A DNA stretch of 20,950 bases, from NCBI GenBank assembly GCA_035308345.1, contig DATGGW010000035.1, forward strand, positions 1 to 20,950. Reading direction: 5' to 3'. The stretch comes from CF-113 sp035308345. Lineage in GTDB: Bacteria; Chloroflexota; Ktedonobacteria; Ktedonobacterales; Ktedonobacteraceae. Under the pieces are notes generated by a model, which was given only the letters and a program-made list of their open reading frames with translations, made no database searches and was not told where the DNA came from. The translations under genes were made by a program, and so were the position numbers. Of this stretch, positions 1-6,651 are shown piece by piece (position 1 is the stretch's first letter; each line of letters begins with the position of its first letter).

Positions 1-1
1 A

Positions 2-46
2 GCCCTGTGGTGTCAAGGGAAGCGAAGCGGCTTGACACCACAGGGC
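2..46. repeat. Perfect 16-bp inverted repeat (hairpin)
   Basis: Positions 2-17 and 31-46 are exact reverse complements (arm GCCCTGTGGTGTCAAG) around a 13-base purine-rich loop. There is no T-run on either side, so it is not a classical intrinsic terminator. It lies about 105 bp beyond the stop of the minus-strand glycosyltransferase gene, and between it and that stop (47-150) I see no gene. It could be a third palindromic repeat family or a rho-independent-like end of the polysaccharide operon. Confidence 0.75.
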
Positions 47-150
47 GGCGTGGTAGACTGCCTCATGCCTGATTGAAAGGCTCTGTCGTTTCATCGCTCT
101 CCTCTCTCTTTCTCACTACTCGTCCAGGGGCTTGACATAGAAGTTCTTCC

Positions 151-1386
151 TCACGAGAGAGACCAGGGCGGGGCCCAAGGGCACGGGGGCTGGGCACGCC
201 CGTACCCTGTACGGTGGACCGTCCCGTTCGTGTAGGGTAGGGGCGTGGGCTTGTCCCCGCCCTGGATGTGGGGCGGGGTGGGTGTAACACACATCTTGTA
301 GATGGCCTGCAGTTGACTGGCGCAATCGTCCCATGTTGGTAATGTAAAGTGTGCCGGGGGGACAGGCGGCTCCTCAATTTGTTGCAGCGCGGCTTTCGCA
401 ATCTCTTCTGGAGTGCTTTGCAGCGATATAGCTCGCGCAAGACCCTGCTCTGCAATTTCTCGCAAACCAGAGGTATCAGCAACCAGCACCGGACGCTGTA
501 AAGCCAACGCCTCCATAACCGCTACAGGGTGCGCTTCGTACTCGCTGAGTAAAGCGACCAGCGCTGCCTGTGAAAGCGCCTCTGCCATCCCCTGCCTGTC
601 GCTCGCGGGCACAGCACGGATTTCCACGTGCTCGGCAACACCAACTTTCCGTGCCAATGCGCGCAGCGCTGCTTCGTAGGGTCCCGCCCCTAAAATCAGC
701 AGGCGCGCATCAAGAGAGCGCTCGCGGATTTTCGGCAGAGCAGTGATCAAATGCTGGTGTCCTTTATATTTTTCTAACCGTCCAACCGATACGATGAGCT
801 TTTGCTTTGATGTTGCTGGCGCAGCATGCGTCAAAGCTGGCAGGGTAGAACCATTAGGAATGACCGCGAATTGCTGCGTTGGCAGGCGCAGCACATGGCG
901 AAAATACTCAGCCTCGAAATTCGATACGCCGACCAGCCTGGATGCATGAGCCAGCAGCGGACGAAGCAGCCGCCATTGCGTACCACGTAAGCTGTTGCGC
1001 AAGCTCGACGAATGGCCGCCGGTATGAAAAGTGACAATGTAGGGGATCTCTGCCTGCCTGGCTGCCAGCATCGCCAGCGGCGGAACAAATGTGTGACATC
1101 CCTGACAATGGATGAGGTCCCACTTGCCACGTTTAACCAGAGCATATATTTCTGGCGCAATGTAATAATCGCGCTGCGCTGGCCATGCTTGAACGCGAAT
1201 AACGCGCATCCCTTCGACCTCGGCCTCCCTGGGAAACGCTTTAATGCGCTGGCCTGGCTCAGTAGTCAGCAGCGTAACGCTGATCCCATTACGCGCCAGG
1301 CGTCGTCCAACTTCATGCACATGCGTCTCGATTCCTCCCATGTGTGGAAAATAGCGCGGCGTTACCATCAGTATGTTCAACGTCAT
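151..1386 (-). CDS. GT4-family glycosyltransferase with repeat-encoded C-terminal tail
   Basis: A retaining GT-B glycosyltransferase of family 4, expected to transfer a sugar from a nucleotide-sugar donor during surface polysaccharide synthesis on the cytosolic membrane face. Seen: the N-terminal acceptor-side start MVTPRYFPHMGGIETHV (residues 7-23), the donor-domain motif GRLEKYKGH (202-210) and the E-x7-E signature (E284 and E292). ATG at 1386 is preferred, with GAGAGG 8 bases upstream; a TTG one codon earlier is possible. It is the last gene of a five-gene operon and starts 13 bp after the flippase stop. Odd: family homology seems to end near residue 365, and about 37 of the last 46 residues are translated from a GC-rich palindromic repeat (163-265), so the native stop was probably lost when the repeat arrived. 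Family assignment is secure; donor and acceptor are unknown. Confidence 0.93.
   Translation of the reverse strand: MTLNILMVTPRYFPHMGGIETHVHEVGRRLARNGISVTLLTTEPGQRIKAFPREAEVEGMRVIRVQAWPAQRDYYIAPEIYALVKRGKWDLIHCQGCHTFVPPLAMLAARQAEIPYIVTFHTGGHSSSLRNSLRGTQWRLLRPLLAHASRLVGVSNFEAEYFRHVLRLPTQQFAVIPNGSTLPALTHAAPATSKQKLIVSVGRLEKYKGHQHLITALPKIRERSLDARLLILGAGPYEAALRALARKVGVAEHVEIRAVPASDRQGMAEALSQAALVALLSEYEAHPVAVMEALALQRPVLVADTSGLREIAEQGLARAISLQSTPEEIAKAALQQIEEPPVPPAHFTLPTWDDCASQLQAIYKMCVTPTPPHIQGGDKPTPLPYTNGTVHRTGYGRAQPPCPWAPPWSLS
163..265. repeat. Family B GC-rich palindromic repeat, copy 1
   Basis: The ends are exact inverted repeats (CCAGGGCGGGG at 163-173, CCCCGCCCTGG at 255-265). Read on the minus strand it is nearly the same sequence as 10167-10256, including a small internal inverted repeat ACGGT/ACCGT; only the arm nearest 163 has diverged. 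It is inside the 3' end of the GT4 reading frame and encodes that protein's tail and stop. Confidence 0.85.
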
Positions 1387-1399
1387 CAACTTTACCTCT

Positions 1400-2743
1400 C
1401 TATTTGTGGACGCGATTTATCGCGTCCATCCCCGCATCTACTTCGTCCGCTTCTGAAGAACGAATGGTTCTGGCGACAGCGCCAAACATGAAGAATGCCT
1501 CGATATAAATCGCTGCAACCCAGCCTGCGCTGAGTCCTGTTAACCCTCCAAGCTGCGCACCCAGGGCTGCCGCGCTCAATTCAAGCAGTCCGCCGGGAAG
1601 CATGCCAAACATAGCCCGCGCGATGCGATCCTGGATGCGGCAGATCGCTATGTAGTGATACTTGATAATAAGGGGGAAAGCCGCCAGCAGCAGGATGCGC
1701 AAAGTCGATACTGCCTGCTGCGCGTAGGAAGCGCCGAATACGCTTAACACCTGCCTGGCAGCAACTTGCAACAGGCAGTTCGCAAGCAGGCTTGCCACCA
1801 GCCCAATACTCAGTGTCACGCGCGCTCTAAACCACAGCGTGGATTGCTGCGCCGAGTTCGTCGCGTGGAGCACAATTGTAAGTGTATTGGGGATCAGGAA
1901 CACAAAGCTTACGACCATCCAGGAAACATAGAACCAGGCGTTCATTGTGGCTGAGAGGAGCGCGGTCACCAGCACCGGCAGCATCAATGTTGGAGCCTGT
2001 AATGTCATATTGAGCAGGTGATGCTGGAGAGCAGCTCCCCCCAGTTTGCGCAGCAAGCTCCAGCGCGGCAGGTAATCCCGTCCAGGCCATCCTTGCTTGC
2101 GCATAAGCCACGCAGCCAGCGCCGCCAGCGAGATAGCGATTCCCACTACCCACGTCGCATAGATCAAGGCGCCCGCTCTATCTGATACCCAAAAACTGAC
2201 TCCGAGGAGCGCAGCCAGCTTGGCAGCAGCAAAAAGCGTGTTGCGCCAGAACTGTAGCTTCCCACAAAGTAGCCCGACAAGCGCCTGGTCAAGCACTACT
2301 GCAACCGCTGTAAGGCTGACGCCAGAGGCAAAGAGCGTAATAGTTACCATGCTTGCTCCCAGCGGTTTGAAACTGCTTGAAGCATATGGCGCGACACTCG
2401 CAAACACGACGCCGGCAATTCCTCCAACTGCCCCCACCGCCAACAAGGAAGTGCTGATCAGCGATCTCGCCTTGTCCGGCTGCCGGGGGAGTTCGGTGAT
2501 CAACAGCGTTCCCAATCCCAGCACGCAAAAACCGCCCAACAGTATCATAGCTGAGATCGATGCCGAGGCAACACCCACGGCCTCAGGCGGGAAGCGCCGC
2601 GCCGCTATCCACCAGTAAGCAAAGCCAAGCATGGATGTCACCACGGTTGTTCCCACCAGCGCCCCGGCGTTGATCAACATCACGCTTTCCGCTTTGACCC
2701 ACCTGTAGGGACGCGATTGATCGCGTCCTCTCCTCATTCTCAC
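1400..2743 (-). CDS. Wzx/MATE-type polysaccharide flippase
   Basis: An integral membrane protein of the MOP exporter superfamily, likely flipping lipid-linked oligosaccharides across the cytoplasmic membrane. Seen: 447 residues dominated by hydrophobic segments (roughly a dozen), starting with LINAGALVGTTVVTSMLGFA near residue 23, with short charged loops; the length fits the family. GTG at 2743 overlaps the upstream TGA by four bases, suggesting translational coupling; ATG at 2737 or ATG at 2680 (start of the first membrane helix) are alternatives. Odd: both ends are made of family A repeat. The N-terminal GRDQSRPY comes from 2704-2728 and the C-terminal MDAINRVHK from 1408-1427, in two different reading frames of the repeat. 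If translation begins at 2680 the N-terminal repeat is not translated. Substrate unknown; the operon context supports polysaccharide export. Confidence 0.88.
   Translation of the reverse strand: MRMRRGRDQSRPYRWVKAESVMLINAGALVGTTVVTSMLGFAYWWIAARRFPPEAVGVASASISAMILLGGFCVLGLGTLLITELPRQPDKARSLISTSLLAVGAVGGIAGVVFASVAPYASSSFKPLGASMVTITLFASGVSLTAVAVVLDQALVGLLCGKLQFWRNTLFAAAKLAALLGVSFWVSDRAGALIYATWVVGIAISLAALAAWLMRKQGWPGRDYLPRWSLLRKLGGAALQHHLLNMTLQAPTLMLPVLVTALLSATMNAWFYVSWMVVSFVFLIPNTLTIVLHATNSAQQSTLWFRARVTLSIGLVASLLANCLLQVAARQVLSVFGASYAQQAVSTLRILLLAAFPLIIKYHYIAICRIQDRIARAMFGMLPGGLLELSAAALGAQLGGLTGLSAGWVAAIYIEAFFMFGAVARTIRSSEADEVDAGMDAINRVHK
1408..1427. repeat. Family A palindromic repeat, copy 1 (coding)
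   Basis: Exact core GGACGCGATTTATCGCGTCC, here without the usual TGTAG leader. It encodes the last residues of the flippase (DAINRV) and lies just before that gene's stop codon. Confidence 0.9.
2704..2728. repeat. Family A palindromic repeat, copy 2 (5' end of flippase)
   Basis: TGTAG leader followed by a core with one change at the centre (TTGA instead of TTTA), which makes it a perfect palindrome. On the minus strand it reads GRDQSRPY in the flippase frame, upstream of the first membrane helix. Confidence 0.9.
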
Positions 2744-3735
2744 GATATGCCAATCCCTTGTGGGCGCCCTGGCTCGCGTGTCCCCTGAGCCATACCCCCC
2801 GCCAGATAGCCCGCCAGCGTCAGCATAAGCCCGGCAATGATGGCTCCGGCGCGCAACAAGCCGGTCAGGTCAAAGCGCAAAAAGGTATCTCCTATGCCGC
2901 GCATAATGCCATATGGCAGCACCTGGCACATGTAGATGCGTTCAGTTGAGAGGCTATCTCTTGCTCCCCCGCGCCTGGCATAGCGGGTCACGAGCGCCTT
3001 GGAGCGACCTTCAGCAAAGCAGCGCGCACAAAAATAACGCCAATTGGCACGCTGGGATGGAACAAGATGGTGAATTTTGGCCTGTTGCTCGAAAACGAAG
3101 TACTTCTGTGGCCAGCGCTGCCTGGCCCTGATACATAACTCTGCTCCTTCACCCCCCGTTGGAGGAAAGATATCAACACGCCCCATGTCGTTTCTAAAGC
3201 CCCCGACAATCTCAAATACTTCGCGTCGAATGCACGCGCACCCTTCATACGTCGCGCCCGTTGCTCTCGTTGGAAGCGTAGAGAGACCACGATAGGAGCA
3301 GCCTACAACCCAGTAGAATTCTTCTGGAAACCAGGCAGGCCGCTTCTTACCCTTACTTGCCCACAATGGCTCAACTACTCCACTTGCTCCCAAAACCTGG
3401 GGATGCGCGCAGCTCTGGCGTAAGCGCGCCAACCAGTCTGACTCCGCAACTGCATCATCGTCGAGAAAGGCGACAAGCGATCCCCGCGCTATGGCTATGC
3501 CACTGTTGCGCGTTCCAGACGAGCCTCTTTGTTGACTGTTCTCTATCGCGATACTACCTGGTATGTGCATTCGCACTCGTTCCAACAGGCGTGCGTTGTG
3601 GTCGACAGCCACAATAATCTCGCGGGGAGGCACGCTCTGCTTTTGAACTGACTCAACTGCTGCCACAAGATTGTCCCAGCGTTTCTCTGTATACGTGCAA
3701 ATTACGACGGAAACATCGAGTTTATCATCTTTCAT
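2740..3735 (-). CDS. GT2-family glycosyltransferase with C-terminal membrane anchor
   Basis: An inverting GT-A glycosyltransferase of family 2, probably adding a sugar to the lipid-linked polysaccharide intermediate. Seen: the fold start VSVVICTYTEKRWDN near the N-terminus, the donor-binding SSGTRNSGIAIARG, and the metal-binding FLDDDA triad near residues 90-95; a hydrophobic stretch (AGAIIAGLMLTLAGYLAG) near the C-terminus suggests a membrane anchor. ATG at 3735 overlaps the upstream stop as ATGA and is chosen for that reason; ATG at 3750 is also in frame, but AAGGAGG directly abuts it, which is too close for normal initiation. Its own stop overlaps the flippase start by four bases. Rhamnosyl- or galactosyl-transferase activity cannot be told from sequence alone. 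Confidence 0.92.
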   Translation of the reverse strand: MKDDKLDVSVVICTYTEKRWDNLVAAVESVQKQSVPPREIIVAVDHNARLLERVRMHIPGSIAIENSQQRGSSGTRNSGIAIARGSLVAFLDDDAVAESDWLARLRQSCAHPQVLGASGVVEPLWASKGKKRPAWFPEEFYWVVGCSYRGLSTLPTRATGATYEGCACIRREVFEIVGGFRNDMGRVDIFPPTGGEGAELCIRARQRWPQKYFVFEQQAKIHHLVPSQRANWRYFCARCFAEGRSKALVTRYARRGGARDSLSTERIYMCQVLPYGIMRGIGDTFLRFDLTGLLRAGAIIAGLMLTLAGYLAGGMAQGTREPGRPQGIGIS

Positions 3736-4583
3736 GGTAGTGGTTGCCATCCTCCTTGAAGGTAGTGCCTCATTGATGTGGAACTACGCCGCACAAGTTG
3801 CCAGAGAGGAGTTCGAGCGCGTCTGTAGGCCCAGGATGCTGCTGTTACAGGCGAAGCAATGCGACTAGTAAGCAAGGCAGCGAATGCATCCAGGGGCGCC
3901 TCGCGCACCATTAGACGCGCCAGGCAAAAAGGGTCGTCAGTCACAGAGCTCATGGCATGCCTTACAGCACAGGCCGATGAATACCCCGTCTCCTGCACCA
4001 GTTGCCGCAAGCGAGCGGTTTGATAGCCATAGGGATACGCGAAAGCGCAAACCTCCTGTCCCAGGCGATCCTCCAGTACCCTCTTACTGTGCGCAATTTC
4101 GTCCCCGGCTGCGGAGGCAGTAAGTGTATCGAGTTGAGGATGGGAATGGGTATGCGCGCCGCACTCTATGTCGCTCTTCTTGATTTCGCTCACTTGTTGC
4201 CAGGTCAGCATGCGGCGCCTAGTCTCCCGCTCGCGCCGCAGCCAGCAACTTGCCCCATCCACAAACGCCGTGGCAATATAAATCGTAGCCGTAAAATCGT
4301 AGCGCTTGAGTACGGGAAGGGCAGCCGTATAAAAATCGGCGTAGCCATCGTCAAACGTCAAAACGATTGGACGCGCAGGGAGCGCGGACATTCCTTGCGC
4401 GCGCGCGCTGACAAATTGCGTCACCGTCATAGTCGTGTACCGATAGTGATGCAGGTATGCCATCTGCTCAGCGAACAACTCCGGCGATACCGTAAATTGC
4501 CTGAATTTCGGCGCAGCAGCCTTTGAGATGCTATGATACATAAGGATCGGTACTTTTTTCTCTCGCAGCGATGCTTTCATCAT
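3732..4583 (-). CDS. Polysaccharide deacetylase (NodB domain, CE4)
   Basis: A carbohydrate esterase family 4 enzyme that removes N- or O-acetyl groups from a polysaccharide by metal-dependent catalysis. Seen: the motif TFDDG (76-80), giving catalytic base and metal Asp, HTHSHP with metal ligands H144 and H148, and the groove motif FAYPYG (181-186). The start MYHSIS (15-20) is typical of the PgaB/IcaB-like deacetylase group. No clear signal peptide or lipobox is seen, so the protein may act in the cytosol, or be exported by a route I cannot see. ATG at 4583 has GAGG six bases upstream, overlapping the preceding stop region (3-bp gap). It probably modifies the sugar polymer built by the neighbouring transferases. 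Confidence 0.93.
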   Translation of the reverse strand: MMKASLREKKVPILMYHSISKAAAPKFRQFTVSPELFAEQMAYLHHYRYTTMTVTQFVSARAQGMSALPARPIVLTFDDGYADFYTAALPVLKRYDFTATIYIATAFVDGASCWLRRERETRRRMLTWQQVSEIKKSDIECGAHTHSHPQLDTLTASAAGDEIAHSKRVLEDRLGQEVCAFAYPYGYQTARLRQLVQETGYSSACAVRHAMSSVTDDPFCLARLMVREAPLDAFAALLTSRIASPVTAASWAYRRARTPLWQLVRRSSTSMRHYLQGGWQPLP

Positions 4584-4586
4584 GCT

Positions 4587-5393
4587 TTACCTCAGCAATG
4601 CCTTATCGGCCGATGAGCGCACAACAACCTTCTCAGGCGCTGCTGACCGGCTCTGCGCGTTGAACGAAGCGGCGGCATGAGGGATGCGCAATGGCGCTGC
4701 AACTTCTGTGCGCCGCTCTCTAAAGATCGTCTTTAATACTCGCCAGCCGTCCTTGAAAGTATTCAGCTTGCTCATCCCGTGAATACGCCGGTACTCAAAG
4801 CTCGGTACCTCGGTAATCTTCATGTGGGCCTTGTGTGCGCGAATCGTAATCAACGTCTCGATTTCAAAACCGTCGCTGTCGATCTCCACATGCTCAAGGC
4901 AATGTTTCCAGAAGGCATTGTAGCCATAGCATAAATCGCTGAAACGTGTGTGAAAAAGTATATTGACCAGTTTGCTCAATGCGTAGTTGCCGATACGACG
5001 CAGGAGCGTGATATCGTCGCTTCCTCCACCTTTCGCGAAGCGCGAACCTTTCGCAAATTCATTGCCTGCCAGCAGCGCTTTCACAAAACGCGGTATCTCG
5101 TTGGGATCGGCTGAGCCATCAGCATCGAGCATCACGATAATGTCGCCTGTGCAAGCTGCAATCCCGGCTCTCAGGGCATCGCCCTTACCCATTCCGCGCT
5201 GTTTGATGATGTTTATTGTTGGCAGCAATTGCTGCGCTACTTCGATGGTATCGTCGCTTGAATGTCCATCAACCAGAATAACCTCGCTGACAATGGGGGG
5301 AATGCAAGGTAATACATGGTGTAGGTTTTGAGCCTCGTTGCGTGTTGGGATAATGACACTGATAAGTGGACGTTGTTGCATAAACATGTCCAT
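4587..5393 (-). CDS. Dolichol-phosphate-mannosyltransferase-like GT2
   Basis: A family 2 glycosyltransferase of the DPM1/GtrB-like type, which usually moves a sugar from a nucleotide donor to a polyprenyl phosphate. Seen: VIIPTRNEAQNL (13-24), VDGHSSDDT (41-49), the G-x-G-K loop GMGKGDALRAG (67-77) and the DxD motif LDADG (89-93). No membrane helices follow the catalytic domain, so it resembles soluble DPM1 rather than GtrB. The tail after residue about 235 is polar and Ala/Ser-rich, with no recognised domain. ATG at 5393 has a strong GGGAGGAG six bases upstream. It is the first gene of the polysaccharide operon; the next gene begins 3 bp after its stop. It may prime lipid-linked synthesis, since no separate initiating phosphoglycosyltransferase is present in the window. 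Confidence 0.93.
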   Translation of the reverse strand: MDMFMQQRPLISVIIPTRNEAQNLHHVLPCIPPIVSEVILVDGHSSDDTIEVAQQLLPTINIIKQRGMGKGDALRAGIAACTGDIIVMLDADGSADPNEIPRFVKALLAGNEFAKGSRFAKGGGSDDITLLRRIGNYALSKLVNILFHTRFSDLCYGYNAFWKHCLEHVEIDSDGFEIETLITIRAHKAHMKITEVPSFEYRRIHGMSKLNTFKDGWRVLKTIFRERRTEVAAPLRIPHAAASFNAQSRSAAPEKVVVRSSADKALLR

Positions 5394-5438
5394 GCTTCAC
5401 TCCTCCCCTTACTACATAACCTGCCCACGAAAATGCAC

Positions 5439-5463
5439 GGATGACAAAGTCATACTGTCATCC
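5439..5463. promoter_or_regulatory. Inverted repeat in the polysaccharide operon leader
   Basis: GGATGACA (5439-5446) and TGTCATCC (5456-5463) are exact inverted 8-bp arms around nine bases, 46 bp upstream of the first gene of the minus-strand operon. The position suits an operator or a leader hairpin. No T-run follows in the operon direction. Confidence 0.5.
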
Positions 5464-5485
5464 TTATTGATGAAAAAGAATTCCC

Positions 5486-5510
5486 TGTAGGGACGCGATT
5501 TATCGCGTCC
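5486..5510. repeat. Family A palindromic repeat, copy 3 (intergenic)
   Basis: A full consensus copy: TGTAG leader plus an exact core at 5491-5510. It lies in the divergent control region between the polysaccharide operon and the Nudix gene. Confidence 0.92.
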
Positions 5511-5612
5511 GGTGCGTTTGAACCGCCGACCCAATCATTGGATGGAGAATTTGCCCTTCTACCACACTTATCCCGCTTACCACAGAAAGGTATCCCTGTA
5601 CCTGTTCCCGAA

Positions 5613-5635
5613 GTAGGACGCGATTTATCGCGTCC
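5613..5635. repeat. Family A palindromic repeat, copy 4 (intergenic)
   Basis: Exact core at 5616-5635, preceded by GTA with one G fewer than the other copies. It ends one base before the 28-bp palindrome at 5637-5664. Confidence 0.9.
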
Positions 5636-5636
5636 A

Positions 5637-5664
5637 GGCATCTATGGTGTACTCCATAGATACC
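5637..5664. promoter_or_regulatory. 28-bp near-perfect palindrome, candidate operator
   Basis: Centred on GTAC. The arms ATCTATGG (5640-5647) and CCATAGAT (5654-5661) are exact, and extension to GGCAT/ATACC leaves only two mismatched pairs over 28 bp. It is between divergent transcription units, about 115 bp upstream of the Nudix promoter. The symmetry is that of a dimeric repressor site; the regulator is unknown. The rest of 5394-5791 holds the repeats listed separately and no gene. Confidence 0.55.
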
Positions 5665-5694
5665 TATATGGAAATTCTAGCGCTGTATTGTAAG

Positions 5695-5727
5695 CTGCGT
5701 ATTAAGAAAAGGTTGAGAAAAGGTTGA
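5695..5727. promoter_or_regulatory. 11-bp-period direct repeats
   Basis: GAAAAGGTTGA occurs twice back to back (5706-5716, 5717-5727). On the minus strand this reads as TCAAC-TCAAC-TTAAT at 11-bp steps if the weaker third unit (5695-5705) is counted. One helical turn between units is the layout used by OmpR/PhoB-type response regulators; identity of the regulator is a guess. Confidence 0.4.
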
Positions 5728-5779
5728 GAATCGCATAAAGTAGTTGCGAATTTATAATACTTGTGTAAAATTTTTGCGC

Positions 5780-5785
5780 TATAAT
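5780..5785 (+). promoter_or_regulatory. -10 element of a probable leaderless promoter
   Basis: TATAAT ends six bases before the ATG at 5792, so the expected transcription start falls on or next to the start codon. No ribosome binding site is present. No good -35 is visible at 16-18 bp; TTGTGT at 5761 is only 13 bp away. Confidence 0.6.
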
Positions 5786-5791
5786 AACAGC

Positions 5792-6619
5792 ATGCTCGAA
5801 TTCGAAATCCTGGTGCGCGGCCTCTACCGGCCCGATCACCTTGACATCACCTATAACCCGTCTCTGCGTATGCCCACCAGTCCTGCCATCCAGCAATGGA
5901 TGAATAGCCTCTGGGCGCAAAAATTGGCGATGGCGCGCGCGCAAGGTTTTCCCCTCTTCGATGCTCCACTCTACCGCTTTGTGAATGCCGTAGCGCGGGC
6001 GGATGGTGCGCTGCATTTAACTCTGGGCGATACAGGTTACAAAGAATATGTCACTACGCGGACGCCAGCGTTCTTTAGCGGGCGGGAGCGCCATGAACTT
6101 GGTAATGCGCTCTCCGCCTGTTCGGTTGTGGAGACCAGCGATGGCCACATCCTGCTCGATAAACGGCAGGGCGTCGATGTCTACGTTGGGCGCTATCACG
6201 TCATCGGCGGCTTTTTTGAACGCGAGCGCGACAGCACGCCAGGTGCGCTGAGCGCGCAGCCAGACCCCTTTGGAGCCATACGCCGCGAAATACGTGAAGA
6301 GACCGGCATCCAGCCTGCCGACATCCAGCAACAATATTGCCTGGGCGTCGTCTACGACCTGGCAACGCCGCACGCCGAACTATGTTTTGTCACGCGCCTG
6401 CATATCTCCCTGGCCGAGGTCAAAACGAGAGAACCGGAAGACGATGAGATCAAGCAGATGGAAAGCCTGCGCGTGACTGCGGAAAGCCTGCGCGCCTTTA
6501 TCGTGCAGCAGCGCGGCAATATTTCTGCGACGGGCGAACCGAATCTGCTCCTCTATGGCGAATTGCGTTTCGGTAAACAGTGGCTGGATGATGTTTTGGC
6601 ACAGATAACTAACGAGTGA
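5792..6619 (+). CDS. Nudix hydrolase with N-terminal extension and expanded Nudix box
   Basis: A 275-residue Nudix-fold protein expected to hydrolyse a nucleoside-diphosphate derivative. Seen: a helical/beta N-terminal part of about 100 residues (including YNPSLRMPTS and GYKEYVTTRTP), then the Nudix core with GGFFERE (139-145) and REIREETGI (165-173). The distance between the glycine and the REx2EE half is about a dozen residues longer than in the classic box, the extra loop being rich in Pro, Ser and Ala. The N-terminal part recalls NUDT22-like UDP-sugar hydrolases, but this is uncertain. ATG at 5792 is chosen because the promoter overlaps any earlier start (TTG at 5744). It is divergent from the polysaccharide operon, which would fit a nucleotide-sugar substrate. 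Its stop is 32 bp from the convergent oxidase gene. Confidence 0.85.
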   Translation: MLEFEILVRGLYRPDHLDITYNPSLRMPTSPAIQQWMNSLWAQKLAMARAQGFPLFDAPLYRFVNAVARADGALHLTLGDTGYKEYVTTRTPAFFSGRERHELGNALSACSVVETSDGHILLDKRQGVDVYVGRYHVIGGFFERERDSTPGALSAQPDPFGAIRREIREETGIQPADIQQQYCLGVVYDLATPHAELCFVTRLHISLAEVKTREPEDDEIKQMESLRVTAESLRAFIVQQRGNISATGEPNLLLYGELRFGKQWLDDVLAQITNE

Positions 6620-6651
6620 GAACGCCAAATGCTTCAGGGCTACGGATGGTG

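Noticed and set aside
5450..5641. Small open frame in the polysaccharide operon control region
   Set aside because: It is composed of two repeat copies and regulatory sequence, without a ribosome binding site.
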